DNA from: Shewanella metallivivens
GTDB taxonomy: Bacteria; Pseudomonadota; Gammaproteobacteria; Enterobacterales; Shewanellaceae
NCBI RefSeq assembly: GCF_028750675.1
Contig: NZ_JAQQPZ010000004.1
Span: 186,001 to 250,000 of the forward strand
Direction: 5' to 3'
Length of the DNA: 64,000 bases
Part shown: positions 36,089 through 45,438 of the stretch, piece after piece
Layout: the number at the start of each line of letters is the position of its first letter
Position numbering within the stretch: the first letter of the stretch is position 1
The notes under the pieces: generated by a model
What the model was told of the DNA's origin: nothing
Databases searched by the model: none
What the model saw: the letters and a program-made list of their open reading frames with translations, nothing else
Translations under genes and position numbers: made by a program

Positions 36089-37492
36089 TTAAAAGTGTAA
36101 CGTGAGATCAATTAACTGCGCATCATCATCGTATGAATCAAAATTAATCGACAACATTACCCCCCCTTTTGTCAGCATGATGTTATCAAAGTTATCTTCA
36201 GCATTAGGATATCGCGCTAACCATTCAGATTTAGTGGCAGGCAACTGATAACTGGCAAGCACAGCGTTAAACTCACTCATGGATTGCGTACCAAACATCG
36301 ACTCGGTAATTTGGATCGAATTAACAACCCCCTGGCGATCAACTCCCAATAATACATTGCTGTTGGCCAGTACTTTTACGCCACTGTCAGTTAATTGAAT
36401 TTGGTTACCAAGTTGTTGTGGTTGCAAAGCATAAGCCTGTGTTGAAGCTAATGTCAGCATTTTTGCGATAGTAATATGATCAAAATTGCCGAAGTTAACG
36501 AGATGCTTATCGCTTGCTGTTAACGGCAAAATAGCAAAGCTGTTCAGCCGAGAAACAGCCTCTTGAGACACGCTTTCTTTATAGTCTTCAAAAATTAATA
36601 ACAAGCGGCTATCTTTACCTGCAACACTATAGTCATCATCTTGCTTTTTAAGGGGTAAATGCGCCTTAACACTGCTGAGTTCATCACCGTGATGCACCAG
36701 GTTAGCAATCACCCAATTATCGCTATCGTAATTTTCACTTAAGGCAATTTGATTTTGACCATGACCATTTAAAAGCCCTAAATCTTGGGTAATCATCACG
36801 ACACGAGTGTCTTTAATCACAAACCATAAGCTACGTCCGTAACCATAAACGGTGGCACCATTGTCGAGTTGCAACTGAATACTATGGGAACCTAATGCTT
36901 GTTGTAAATCATCAACCGAGCCACCCATTTGTACGCCGTAGGCACTGTTGGTAGTGATAAGCGCATCGGGTGCTTGATGCTTTTGTGCTTGTTTTAGCAG
37001 ATTGCCCTCTTCTGGCATCGTCAACTTAACGGTGGTTTGGGTGTACGACACCGCTTGACCTTCGCTGTTATACGGGGTGGGATCACTGGTAAGTTGCGTA
37101 TCGTCACACAGGTTAACGTATTGCGCTGTAGTGATTACATGGATTTGTTGGGTATTAGACTGAACTCGGCTGCTATCATCTTGCAAATCAATGCTGCGCT
37201 CAATTCCGCCAACCGTTAATCTATCAATAATGACCGCATCTGCGCCTGCTACCACGGCTTTGCGCTGTATTTCAACTAAAGCTTGCTTTACATATGCATC
37301 ACGATGGGACAATACGTCACCATGAGAGGATTTCAGTAAGTCAGGGTCAATATCGTAAATCATTTTATCATTGCGTGTATCGATAGTTTGCGGACTGCAA
37401 AGAGGGTAAAAATCTAAAATGGGCGGTAATTCGTTGGCAAACGTGACAGGACTAAAAGCCGCTAAACAAATAAAATAATATAAAAATTTCAT
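36089..37492 (-). CDS. Uncharacterised secreted protein
   Basis: 467-residue protein with a cleavable signal peptide (MKFLYYFICLAAFSPVTFA), preceded by AAGGAAGA. The start is the ATG at 37492, since 25 further upstream residues in the frame show no signal. The N-terminal mature region includes GADAVIIDRL, reminiscent of small envelope surface proteins, and two cysteines (PLCSP, NLCDD). No catalytic motif is recognised. It is divergent from the CotH-kinase lipoprotein. Probably periplasmic; function unknown. Confidence 0.65.
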   Translation of the reverse strand: MKFLYYFICLAAFSPVTFANELPPILDFYPLCSPQTIDTRNDKMIYDIDPDLLKSSHGDVLSHRDAYVKQALVEIQRKAVVAGADAVIIDRLTVGGIERSIDLQDDSSRVQSNTQQIHVITTAQYVNLCDDTQLTSDPTPYNSEGQAVSYTQTTVKLTMPEEGNLLKQAQKHQAPDALITTNSAYGVQMGGSVDDLQQALGSHSIQLQLDNGATVYGYGRSLWFVIKDTRVVMITQDLGLLNGHGQNQIALSENYDSDNWVIANLVHHGDELSSVKAHLPLKKQDDDYSVAGKDSRLLLIFEDYKESVSQEAVSRLNSFAILPLTASDKHLVNFGNFDHITIAKMLTLASTQAYALQPQQLGNQIQLTDSGVKVLANSNVLLGVDRQGVVNSIQITESMFGTQSMSEFNAVLASYQLPATKSEWLARYPNAEDNFDNIMLTKGGVMLSINFDSYDDDAQLIDLTLHF

Positions 37493-37863
37493 GAATCTTC
37501 CTTGAGTAAAATCCGTGTTTTTTGCGATAACACTTATCAGTGACTCTACCCTAATGTGAAAAACCATGGCTGTAAACTCATCGGTGTTATCGAAACTTTA
37601 GAGATGATGTAAAAAGCCAATAAATAAGTCCTTTAATATCCTAAGGTAAATGTCCCCGACACTTAGATTTAAACCTCGCAAGGCTTAATTCCTATCACGA
37701 CATGCAGTGCTGGCTCAGACATCATTTTTATCAACTTGCTCTATATATCCTTTTTCTCTGCACAATTTTTACACCTTTGAGCACTAACATCTTGTTAACG
37801 ATTTTATTTCAGTGAATCAACCAACACACCTCACGACAAATAGACAAGATTTAGGAGTATTTG
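37493..37863. other. Intergenic region between secreted protein and CotH gene
   Basis: 371 bases; divergent promoter space with no recognised site or gene. Confidence 0.35.
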
Positions 37864-39378
37864 ATGTTTAATACCAACAGCTTAAATAGCACTAGTCGGC
37901 TATTTAATCAGCCAATGATGATATTGCTAATCATCATGTTTGCTAGCATGTTAGTCCTTACTGGTTGCGACGGCGACTCGAGTGAGAACACGACAGACAC
38001 AACTGAAGTTTCCAGTTCAACAGACACTGATACCAGCACTGATACAGATACAGATACAGATACCGATACCGATACTGAAGTTGATGATGTTGATTTTGAA
38101 GCCACTGATTGGACAGATGAAACCCACAGTAAAGATGTTGATCCAAATTTTGATGAAGTGTTTAGCGACACCGAAGTTAAACGTTTTGACATTGTCGTCA
38201 CCGAAGAACGCTGGGAAAGCATGATAGATAACATGACTGAACTTTATGGCGTATTTGGCAGAGGTTCATCAAGTAGCTTAAGTGATTCCGATGAAGATCC
38301 TATCTTTGTACCCGCAGAAGTATTTTATAACGGCATCGAATGGTATCGTGTTGGTATTCGTTTTAAAGGCAATTCATCACTTCAAACCAGTTGGCAGCAA
38401 GGTATTTTAAAGCTCGCCTTTAAACTCGACTTTGACGAATATGAAGATGATTACCCGCAAATAAAAAACCAACGTTTTTACGGTTTTAAAAAGTTTAGTT
38501 TAAAAAATAACTATAACGACGAGTCGATGCTTCGTGAAAAAGTCGCCGCTGATGTGTTTAAAGATGCGGGATTAGCCGTATCACACACCGGTTTTTATAC
38601 CTTATATGTCGACCATGGAGACGGCCCTGAATATTTTGGTTTATATACCCTAGTTGAAGAAGTGGATGATACTGTAATCGACACGCAGTTCTCTAGCGAC
38701 GATGGTAATTTATATAAACCCGAAGATGATGGTGCGATGTTTGTTGAAGGTTCGTTTAACCAAGACGATTTCGAGAAAAAAACCAACGAAGACGACGAAG
38801 ACTGGTCTGACATTGAAGCACTATTTAGCGCGCTGCATGACGACACCTATACCAGCGATCGTGCAACCTGGCGCACCAACCTTGAAGCTGTATTTGATGT
38901 TGACGTATTTTTAAAATACTTAGCAGTCAATGGCATTATTCAAAACTGGGATACTTATGGTCTTATGCCACACAACTATTACTTGTATAACGACCCTGAC
39001 ACCTCAAAGCTAACCTGGATCCCATGGGACAACAACGAAGCGTTACAAGACGGTAATATGGGTGGTGCATTGGCGTTAGATTTCTCAGATCTTAATTCAA
39101 GCAGTTGGCCGCTTATCTCGAAACTGTACGCAGATGATGTATATCGTGAGCAATATAACGAATATATACTTGAGGTGATTAGCGATGCATTTGAAACCAA
39201 TAAAATGCAAGCCAAGTATAATGCCTATTCAGCACTGGTTGCCCCTTATGCGACAACAGAAATATCTGGCTACACGTTCTTGGAAAGTACCAGTGATTTT
39301 TATAAAGCCGTCGATGAGTTATTAGAGCACGCAGAAGACCGCGCCACAGCAGTTGATAATTACTTAGATACACAGTAA
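37864..39378 (+). CDS. CotH-kinase family lipoprotein
   Basis: 504-residue exported lipoprotein: signal with lipobox LTGC (about residue 38), then a low-complexity Thr-Asp linker. A CotH kinase domain follows, with RFKGNSSLQTS, FGLYTLVEEVDD, NLYKPEDDG and the metal-binding PWDNNEAL. CotH in Bacillus is an atypical protein kinase of the spore coat; homologues in non-sporulating bacteria are surface proteins of unclear role. The ATG at 37864 has TAGGAG six bases upstream. A terminator follows. Whether it phosphorylates envelope proteins here is inferred only from the fold. Confidence 0.85.
   Translation: MFNTNSLNSTSRLFNQPMMILLIIMFASMLVLTGCDGDSSENTTDTTEVSSSTDTDTSTDTDTDTDTDTDTEVDDVDFEATDWTDETHSKDVDPNFDEVFSDTEVKRFDIVVTEERWESMIDNMTELYGVFGRGSSSSLSDSDEDPIFVPAEVFYNGIEWYRVGIRFKGNSSLQTSWQQGILKLAFKLDFDEYEDDYPQIKNQRFYGFKKFSLKNNYNDESMLREKVAADVFKDAGLAVSHTGFYTLYVDHGDGPEYFGLYTLVEEVDDTVIDTQFSSDDGNLYKPEDDGAMFVEGSFNQDDFEKKTNEDDEDWSDIEALFSALHDDTYTSDRATWRTNLEAVFDVDVFLKYLAVNGIIQNWDTYGLMPHNYYLYNDPDTSKLTWIPWDNNEALQDGNMGGALALDFSDLNSSSWPLISKLYADDVYREQYNEYILEVISDAFETNKMQAKYNAYSALVAPYATTEISGYTFLESTSDFYKAVDELLEHAEDRATAVDNYLDTQ
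38021..38078 (+). repeat. Six-base tandem repeat coding a Thr-Asp linker
   Basis: Repeats of GATACA/GATACC/GATACT-type units encode alternating Asp-Thr in the linker between the lipid anchor and the kinase domain. Such tracts can change length by slippage in units of two residues without frameshift. Confidence 0.8.
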
Positions 39379-39390
39379 TCAAGTATTAAA

Positions 39391-39420
39391 TAAAGCCCAT
39401 CATCACTACGATGGGCTTTA
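39391..39420. terminator. Bidirectional terminator, CotH and OsmC-YcaO genes
   Basis: TAAAGCCCATC and GATGGGCTTTA pair perfectly over 11 bp around an 8-nt loop between two convergent stop codons. Confidence 0.75.
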
Positions 39421-39444
39421 CATTAACAGGCTAACTTAACGAGT

Positions 39445-41631
39445 TTACAACCCCGCTTTAATTTTACGGGCTTGGTGCAGTTTTTTATAACTTTCAATCA
39501 AGCGTAAATGTGGCTCAATGCCTTCCAGCTTAATACTGGTTTTAGTCAGACCATAAAAACGCACAGTACCATTAACAGAGCCAACCACATTATCCATCAC
39601 CTCTTTACCAAACATACGGGTAAAGTTACCGATAAAGTCCTCAAGCGCTAAGTCTTCATCTAAGGTCACTTCAAGCACGGCATTCACTGCTTGATAAAAC
39701 AAGCGGCGCTGTACTGTGTTGTCGTTAAACTGTAAAAACTCTTCCACCAGCTCTAACGCGTCTTCATGTTCACCGAGGGCAAGATAAATCAAAATCTTTA
39801 ACTCGATAATGGTTAACTGGCCCCAAACCGTGTTTTCATCAAACACAATGCCAATCAAGGTCGGGATATCGGTTTGATTATCTAATTGGCTTTCTTCTAA
39901 ACGGTTCACCAACTTAGACAAAGCTTTAGTGCTTAACGAGTGCAGATTTAAAATGTCTTCACGGTAGTTAAGTGCTTTGTTAGTGTTATCCCAAATCAAA
40001 TCATCAACAGGGTAAACTTCAGAGTAATCTGGCACCAAAATACGGCAGGCTGATGCGCCTAAGTCAGTAAACTCAGCAATGTACACTTCACGGCCCATGG
40101 CTTCTAAAATACCAAACAGTGCGTTAGCTTCTTGCTCGTTAGTGCCGCTGAAGTCCCACTCACAGAATTCGTAATCAAATTTGCTGCTAAAGAAGCGCCA
40201 AGAGATAACCCCTGTAGAATCAATAAAGTGCTCAACAAAGTTTTCAGGTTCGGTAACTGCCATGCTATTAAAGGTCGGCTTAGGCACATCGTTTAAGCCT
40301 TCAAAACTGCGACCTTGTAACAACTCAGTTAAACTGCGCTCTAATGCCACTTCAAAGCTTGGGTGCGCGCCAAATGACGCAAACACACCACCGGTGCGCG
40401 GGTTCATTAAGGTCACGCACATTACCGGGAACTGCCCGCCTAACGAGGCATCTTTTACTACAACAGGGAAACCCTGCTCCTCTAGGCCTTTAATACCCGC
40501 TAAAATACTTGGGTACTTCTCTAACACCGCCATTGGCACATCTGGTAAGACAATTTCTTGCTCAATGATTTGACGTTTTACTGCGCGCTCAAAAATCTCA
40601 GACAAGCATTGTACATGGGCTTCTTGCAAGTTGTTGCCTGCACTCATGCCATTACTTAAAAATAAGTTTTCAATCAAATTAGACGGGAAATATACCGTTT
40701 CACCATCTGACTGGCGCGTGTAAGGAATGGCACAAATGCCGCGCGCTTTATTGCCTGAGTTAGTATCAATTAAATGCGAGCCGCGCAGCTCTTCATCTGG
40801 GTTATAAATGTCTAAGCAATACTCATCAAGTAAGCCTGTTGGCAGCGCGTCATCGTCTTCAAGCGCAAACCATTTTTCGTTCGGGTAATGTACAAACTCG
40901 CTATTGGCGATTTCGTCACCAAAAAATTGATCATTATAAAAAAAGTTATTGTTTAAACGCTCAATAAACTCACCTAAAGCCGAGCATAATGCACTTTCTT
41001 TAGTGGCACCTTTACCGTTAGTGAAACACATAGGCGATGCCGCATCACGAATATGCAAAGACCATACGTTAGGTACAATATTACGCCACGATGAAATCTC
41101 AATCTTCATGCCAAGGTCGGCCAATAAAGCTGTCATGTTTTTAATGGTTTGTTCCAACGGCAAATCTTTACCTAAAATATAGGTATTGCTGCCGCCATCG
41201 GGTTGCCCCATCAACATGGCATTGGCGTCTGAGTCTAAGTTTTCAACGGTTTCGATTTTAAATTCTGGACCAGTTTGCACGACTTTTTTAACGGTACAAC
41301 GGTCAATAGAGCGTAAAATACCTTCGCGGTCTTTATCCGAAATATCATCTGGCAGCTCAACCTGAATTTGAAAAATTTGGTTATAGCGATCTTCAGGATC
41401 AACAATATTGTTTTGTGACAACCTGATGTGCTCAGTAGAGATATCGCGAGCCTTACAGTACACCTTAATAAAGTAAGCGGCACACAAGGCAGATGAGGCT
41501 AAAAAATAATCAAAAGGACTTGGGGCAGAGCCATCACCTTTGTAACGAATAGGTTGGTCGGCCGTAACGGTAAAGTCGTCAAATTTGGCTTCGAGTCTCA
41601 AATTGTCGAGAAAATTTACTTTGATTTCCAT
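39445..41631 (-). CDS. OsmC-YcaO fusion protein
   Basis: 728-residue cytoplasmic protein joining two domains. Residues about 1-135 form an OsmC-like peroxidase module with both redox cysteines in place (SSALCAAYF and DRCTVKKVV). Residues about 175-600 form a YcaO domain, with ALGEFIERLNNN, GMSAGNN and EIFERAV segments that carry the ATP-binding glutamates. YcaO proteins activate peptide amides with ATP; E. coli YcaO lacks OsmC and is linked to ribosomal protein S12 methylthiolation. No precursor peptide or RiPP partner gene was seen nearby, so a housekeeping role is more likely than natural-product synthesis. Confidence 0.9.
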   Translation of the reverse strand: MEIKVNFLDNLRLEAKFDDFTVTADQPIRYKGDGSAPSPFDYFLASSALCAAYFIKVYCKARDISTEHIRLSQNNIVDPEDRYNQIFQIQVELPDDISDKDREGILRSIDRCTVKKVVQTGPEFKIETVENLDSDANAMLMGQPDGGSNTYILGKDLPLEQTIKNMTALLADLGMKIEISSWRNIVPNVWSLHIRDAASPMCFTNGKGATKESALCSALGEFIERLNNNFFYNDQFFGDEIANSEFVHYPNEKWFALEDDDALPTGLLDEYCLDIYNPDEELRGSHLIDTNSGNKARGICAIPYTRQSDGETVYFPSNLIENLFLSNGMSAGNNLQEAHVQCLSEIFERAVKRQIIEQEIVLPDVPMAVLEKYPSILAGIKGLEEQGFPVVVKDASLGGQFPVMCVTLMNPRTGGVFASFGAHPSFEVALERSLTELLQGRSFEGLNDVPKPTFNSMAVTEPENFVEHFIDSTGVISWRFFSSKFDYEFCEWDFSGTNEQEANALFGILEAMGREVYIAEFTDLGASACRILVPDYSEVYPVDDLIWDNTNKALNYREDILNLHSLSTKALSKLVNRLEESQLDNQTDIPTLIGIVFDENTVWGQLTIIELKILIYLALGEHEDALELVEEFLQFNDNTVQRRLFYQAVNAVLEVTLDEDLALEDFIGNFTRMFGKEVMDNVVGSVNGTVRFYGLTKTSIKLEGIEPHLRLIESYKKLHQARKIKAGL

Positions 41632-41900
41632 TGAATATTTCCACAGTCGTGCACAGCCAAACGGCCAGCTTGTCTAAATTAGGGGGAATTATCGGTGTTT
41701 TTGCCGCAATAGTCTTGGGTTAATTGCTTAAAAGTGCGCAATTAGCTTAATTGTAAATAATCTGTAGGTAGATCGGTTTAGAGAATGCCAATCTCATGAA
41801 GCATCTAAACAATCTAGAAGTTGAGTAATACTATGGATTCTATGGTAATGATAAAATAAAAAGGCCACTTATCGTGACCCTCTGTTTCATTCGCTGCAAA

Positions 41901-42815
41901 TTATGACTCTTCAGGAAGCCCGACATGCATATGACCAGACTTATAGTCTATGGTTAACACAAAATGTTTAAGAATGTCGTAACCCACTAGACCTTTAATA
42001 TTTTTACCTTTAATACGAGACAAACCACTTCTATCTTGGCCTGATATAAACTCACTTTGACCATCGGCAGGCACGCTAGATTGGACATTTTCGATAGTAA
42101 ATGGACCAAACTTCACTTCAGGCAATCGAAAGTTATCGATACTGGCAATGTTATTAACACCATAGCCCGTACCCGATTGTGCACCATATAAACTTAACCA
42201 ATTAGAATCTGTAGCCAATGTTCGCTTTAAAAACAAACCGCTGTTATTACCCGTATCAAGAATAAGCCAGGCGTTCTTTTCACCATTTAATTCAACTTTA
42301 ACAATTGGTTGGCCCGTCCCGCGATCAATTTGCATATCAATATTTTTAAGTTTTGCTAAATCAATTGAGTCTCGCTCAAATAATCTCAAACGATTATTAG
42401 GGTAATCAATTTGAAAAATAAATTTTTCGAGTAAACCCGCACCTAATAATAACTGCACCTCATGATGACCTAAACGTAAACCAACCAGCTCATCTAACTC
42501 AAGGTCGGCTCCAAATAATTTAACATTCACATTGTTATACAGTTGGCGAGTTTCGGTGCCATAAACACCTTTAATATCGACTTTGCTTCCTTTAGAGAAT
42601 TCAAACTTATTTTTATTAATAAAGCTGATATTGATTGCATTTACCTGAGAGCCACTGTCGAGTATCGCCTTTCCTTCAATGCCATTAATCGTCACTGGAA
42701 GGTTGATATGACCATTGATCACTTCGAAATCAACCCAATTAGTTACAGCAAAAGAGTTAAAAGAAGCAATGGTAACGACCACGAATGTCAGTAATTGCAG
42801 TAATGTTGAACGCAT
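41901..42815 (-). CDS. Secreted retropepsin-like aspartic protease
   Basis: 304-residue protein with a signal peptide (cleaved near NSFA-VTN). It has two aspartyl protease active-site motifs, ILDSGSQVNAI in the N-terminal half and LILDTGNNSG in the C-terminal half, so the two-lobed pepsin-like pair is intact in one chain. Likely periplasmic. Substrate unknown. It precedes nothing in an operon, and converges with no terminator that I could see. Confidence 0.8.
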   Translation of the reverse strand: MRSTLLQLLTFVVVTIASFNSFAVTNWVDFEVINGHINLPVTINGIEGKAILDSGSQVNAINISFINKNKFEFSKGSKVDIKGVYGTETRQLYNNVNVKLFGADLELDELVGLRLGHHEVQLLLGAGLLEKFIFQIDYPNNRLRLFERDSIDLAKLKNIDMQIDRGTGQPIVKVELNGEKNAWLILDTGNNSGLFLKRTLATDSNWLSLYGAQSGTGYGVNNIASIDNFRLPEVKFGPFTIENVQSSVPADGQSEFISGQDRSGLSRIKGKNIKGLVGYDILKHFVLTIDYKSGHMHVGLPEES

Positions 42816-43010
42816 CGATTTTCCTTAATCTAGCACAAAAATTAGCTCAACAATTTATTAACAAAATAGCTAAAAGTCAATAATTTAGGTAAATAAAAAT
42901 CATCATTGGTATGTTTATCATTAAGATAAGGATAGATTTTGATAAGGTGTTTTCACAGAGGGCAATCAGGGGGAAGAGTCCCCCCATTGGTAGGTAATGT
43001 AAATGACTTT

Positions 43011-44027
43011 CTAGCGAATAGTAATATTTCTGCCAAAGTATTCTTCAGCTTCATATTTTTCAATCACTTTTTCGAGCGTATCGTTGTTGTTATCCATCAC
43101 CAACTTATGCGAAATCGCACTTAAGGCAATCAAAATATCCTTACACTCAATTCGCGCTTTCATCACCGAGCCAGAAGCAGTACGTAACACTTGCGACAAT
43201 AGCTCATGGTTTTTGCCAATCAATGCCAAAATAAAATGAATCACCACCTCAGAGCACAAATCTTTATCTTCAATTTTACTCGGTCTAACAACTTTTTCTA
43301 AGTAGTCTTCTTCTTTGCCAGCAGGGACAAATCGTTGCACCCAGTAAAAATAATCTTCGTCATAAATGATCGACTGAATAGGTTTCATGAATTTTTCATC
43401 ACTCGAAATCTTCTGAAACAGGGCTTTCTTGTCATCATCAGTGATATCAATGAGATCATCACCGAATTCATTATTCAGTAAAGTAACAACCGCTTGTAAC
43501 TCTTTAAGCAGTGACACATTCCCAGATGTCATTTGATTGTAGGCATCGCCCACTTCATCAATGTTACGCTGAAACACACCAATGTACTTGTCACCTTCTT
43601 CAATGGCATCAAGCAACGGAATTAAACTATAACGTCTCACTTGAATGAGCTCATAAAACTGGCCTAGCTCAAGACGAATGGCTTGTAGGCGATCAATAGC
43701 TTTTACTAAAAAGTTCTCGTCTCTCTTAATCGCAGCATTTAAACGGGAAAAATCTAATTGATCATTAACTTTACGCACTCGGTTATCAATCATATTTTCA
43801 TATGCTTGTGTTTCATTAATCAACACTGAAAACTTATCTTCCATCTCAAACAGCACATCTTGCACTTTTTTCAGACTGGTCGAACGTACTTGCTGGTTAA
43901 TCCCACGTGCTTTTTCAGCTTCTGCTTGCTTCTTTTCACGTATCACCCAAGTAATTGCTGCGCCAACAATCGTTAGACTTGTCGCCATATCAAAACCAAG
44001 CTGAACATTAGTAAACCATGGATTCAT
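43011..44027 (-). CDS. Membrane-anchored coiled-coil protein of unknown function
   Basis: 338-residue protein with one N-terminal hydrophobic helix (about residues 10-30) and a long, charged, mostly helical remainder with heptad-like stretches around residues 35-200. No signal cleavage site is seen, so it is probably anchored with its bulk in the cytoplasm. I do not recognise a family. It stands alone; 518 bases of noncoding DNA lie upstream. Confidence 0.65.
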   Translation of the reverse strand: MNPWFTNVQLGFDMATSLTIVGAAITWVIREKKQAEAEKARGINQQVRSTSLKKVQDVLFEMEDKFSVLINETQAYENMIDNRVRKVNDQLDFSRLNAAIKRDENFLVKAIDRLQAIRLELGQFYELIQVRRYSLIPLLDAIEEGDKYIGVFQRNIDEVGDAYNQMTSGNVSLLKELQAVVTLLNNEFGDDLIDITDDDKKALFQKISSDEKFMKPIQSIIYDEDYFYWVQRFVPAGKEEDYLEKVVRPSKIEDKDLCSEVVIHFILALIGKNHELLSQVLRTASGSVMKARIECKDILIALSAISHKLVMDNNNDTLEKVIEKYEAEEYFGRNITIR

Positions 44028-44545
44028 TTTTTTCCCTTAAATGTCATTTGTTTATAAGTGCAAAATAGTAATAACGGATCCAAAATGGAATGTCACCCGT
44101 AAATCAATAAAAACACTGTGAAACTCACAAAAAAATGTGACAAAAAGCGCATTAAGCTCGATTGATAATTTTTTTAAATGAACATTTAACAAGATAAAAA
44201 TCAATAGAATAAGTTATAACGCTAAATAAAGCTGTTGTTACATCACTAAAATAAGAACATTGGCTATTTTTGCTCAACATTTTCAAAAAAACAAACTACA
44301 TTATCAATAAGCTGATATTAAAAATTAATACCTTATATTACAAATAGTTAAAATAGATTGATCGCTATATATACAGAGTAAAAGATAAGTGTGGAAATCA
44401 GGAGATTTAATGGGCCGTAAGTCAAAATGGAGCGGATTAAACGCAGTAAATGATAAGTAAAGGAGAGGCGCATGGTTGACAAACAATAGGCAAAAAAAAG
44501 CGCAAACAGTCGCTAGACTATTTGCGCTATCTTACAAAGTAAGCG
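44028..44545. other. Intergenic region between coiled-coil gene and cold-shock gene
   Basis: 518 bases, very AT-rich, holding the terminator of the cold-shock gene (44492-44528) and probably the promoter of the coiled-coil gene. No gene seen. Confidence 0.4.
44492..44528 (-). terminator. Terminator of the cold-shock gene
   Basis: On the minus strand AGCGCAAATAGTC pairs with GACTGTTTGCGCT (one mismatch) and runs into a long U tract. Confidence 0.8.
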
Positions 44546-44755
44546 TTACTCAGCTACTACGTTAGCAGCTTGAGGGCCTTTTTGGCCTTGCTCAACTTCG
44601 AAAGATACTTTTTGGCCTTCAGCTAAAGTTTTGAAACCTTCTGAAGCGATTGAACGGAAGTGAACGAACACGTCAGCGCCACCGTTATCAGGAGTGATAA
44701 AACCAAAACCTTTATCTTCGTTGAACCATTTTACTAAACCAGTAGTTTTAGACAT
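44546..44755 (-). CDS. Cold-shock protein, CspA family
   Basis: 69-residue single-stranded nucleic-acid-binding beta-barrel protein. RNP motifs are intact: KGFGFITP (RNP1) and DVFVHF (RNP2). It melts RNA structures to help translation at low temperature. The gene has a long leader of about 175 nt from a plausible promoter (TTTACA/TAACAT), including a cold-box-like element, features typical of cold-induced csp genes. A strong terminator follows. Which csp paralogue it is cannot be told without comparing all copies. Confidence 0.93.
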   Translation of the reverse strand: MSKTTGLVKWFNEDKGFGFITPDNGGADVFVHFRSIASEGFKTLAEGQKVSFEVEQGQKGPQAANVVAE

Positions 44756-44916
44756 TTTGTGTCCCTTAATAAGTTAAATTAATCAATCTGTCGCGAAAAT
44801 GCGATGCGCTCAAGCTTGAATTATTGAATGTCACGATGAAGCTAAGGGAAACACAGAGGATAACAACGATAACGAAGATTCTAAGGCTTTTCTTTTACTT
44901 GATGTTCATTAATAAC

Positions 44917-44944
44917 TCTGAATGTCAGAGCGAGACTGATGTTA
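44917..44944 (-). promoter_or_regulatory. csp promoter and cold-box-like element
   Basis: On the minus strand, TTTACA (44966-44961), a 16-base spacer and TAACAT (44944-44939) form a promoter. TGACATTCAGA (44927-44917) matches 9 of 11 positions of the E. coli cspA cold box and would lie just after the transcription start (about 44932). The leader then runs about 175 nt to the start codon. Confidence 0.55.
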
Positions 44945-45051
44945 CATGAGTTTCGAATATTGTAAAGGTTTTCTTTTATGCTAAAACAACACATAAAATG
45001 ATTATGGGCTTATGCCAGATTGAAAAGCCACAACGGATTATAGACAATACC

Positions 45052-45438
45052 TTATAAATCAGCATTAAAGCGCGCGACTCGCGCCTCAACAAGCGAGCAT
45101 TGGGTTAACTGCATTAATTCAGCTAATGTCACCCCAGGGTTTTGGGTAATTAATCGATGTAGCTTGGCTTCTAACGGTTCTAATTTATCGCCATGTTCCA
45201 ACAGTGCCACCGAAACTTTAGCCATAAGATAACGAAAGCCCTCATCGCCTTGAGTTTGTAAACCCGCCACAAACGCTTGAACATGTATCGCGTTCCCTAT
45301 AAGCGCCCAATTTCGAGAGCGGCGTACACGTTTAAGCTCACAGTCATATTGTACCGCTATTGCTTTAGCTTGTTTGGTTTTGTCACTGCCGATGCGATGG
45401 ATAAGCGATGGCAAGCGCACAGTGATCGGTTCATTCAT
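45052..45438 (-). CDS. RRF_GI-type ribosome recycling factor-like small protein
   Basis: 128-residue protein resembling the RRF_GI family found in Vibrio and Shewanella: the N-terminus (VRLPSLIHRIG), the CELKRVRRSRNWAL stretch and a C-terminal helix ending in VEARVARF fit. Despite the name it is not the essential recycling factor; its function is uncharacterised. It is a single gene, transcribed towards the cold-shock promoter. Family assignment is from recollection of motif pattern. Confidence 0.7.
   Translation of the reverse strand: MNEPITVRLPSLIHRIGSDKTKQAKAIAVQYDCELKRVRRSRNWALIGNAIHVQAFVAGLQTQGDEGFRYLMAKVSVALLEHGDKLEPLEAKLHRLITQNPGVTLAELMQLTQCSLVEARVARFNADL

Noticed and set aside
38021..38078. 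Direct repeats considered as a CRISPR array
   Set aside because: Six-base in-frame units coding Asp-Thr, with no spacers or cas genes.
37908..38234. 108-codon minus-strand frame rich in Ser-Val repeats
   Set aside because: It is the antisense of the Asp-Thr repeat linker of the CotH gene.
40181..40573. 130-codon plus-strand frame inside the OsmC-YcaO gene
   Set aside because: Shadow of the conserved YcaO coding strand; no start signal.
39445..41631. YcaO as part of a RiPP biosynthesis cluster
   Set aside because: No precursor peptide, dehydrogenase, protease or exporter gene adjacent; OsmC-YcaO fusion fits a housekeeping protein better.
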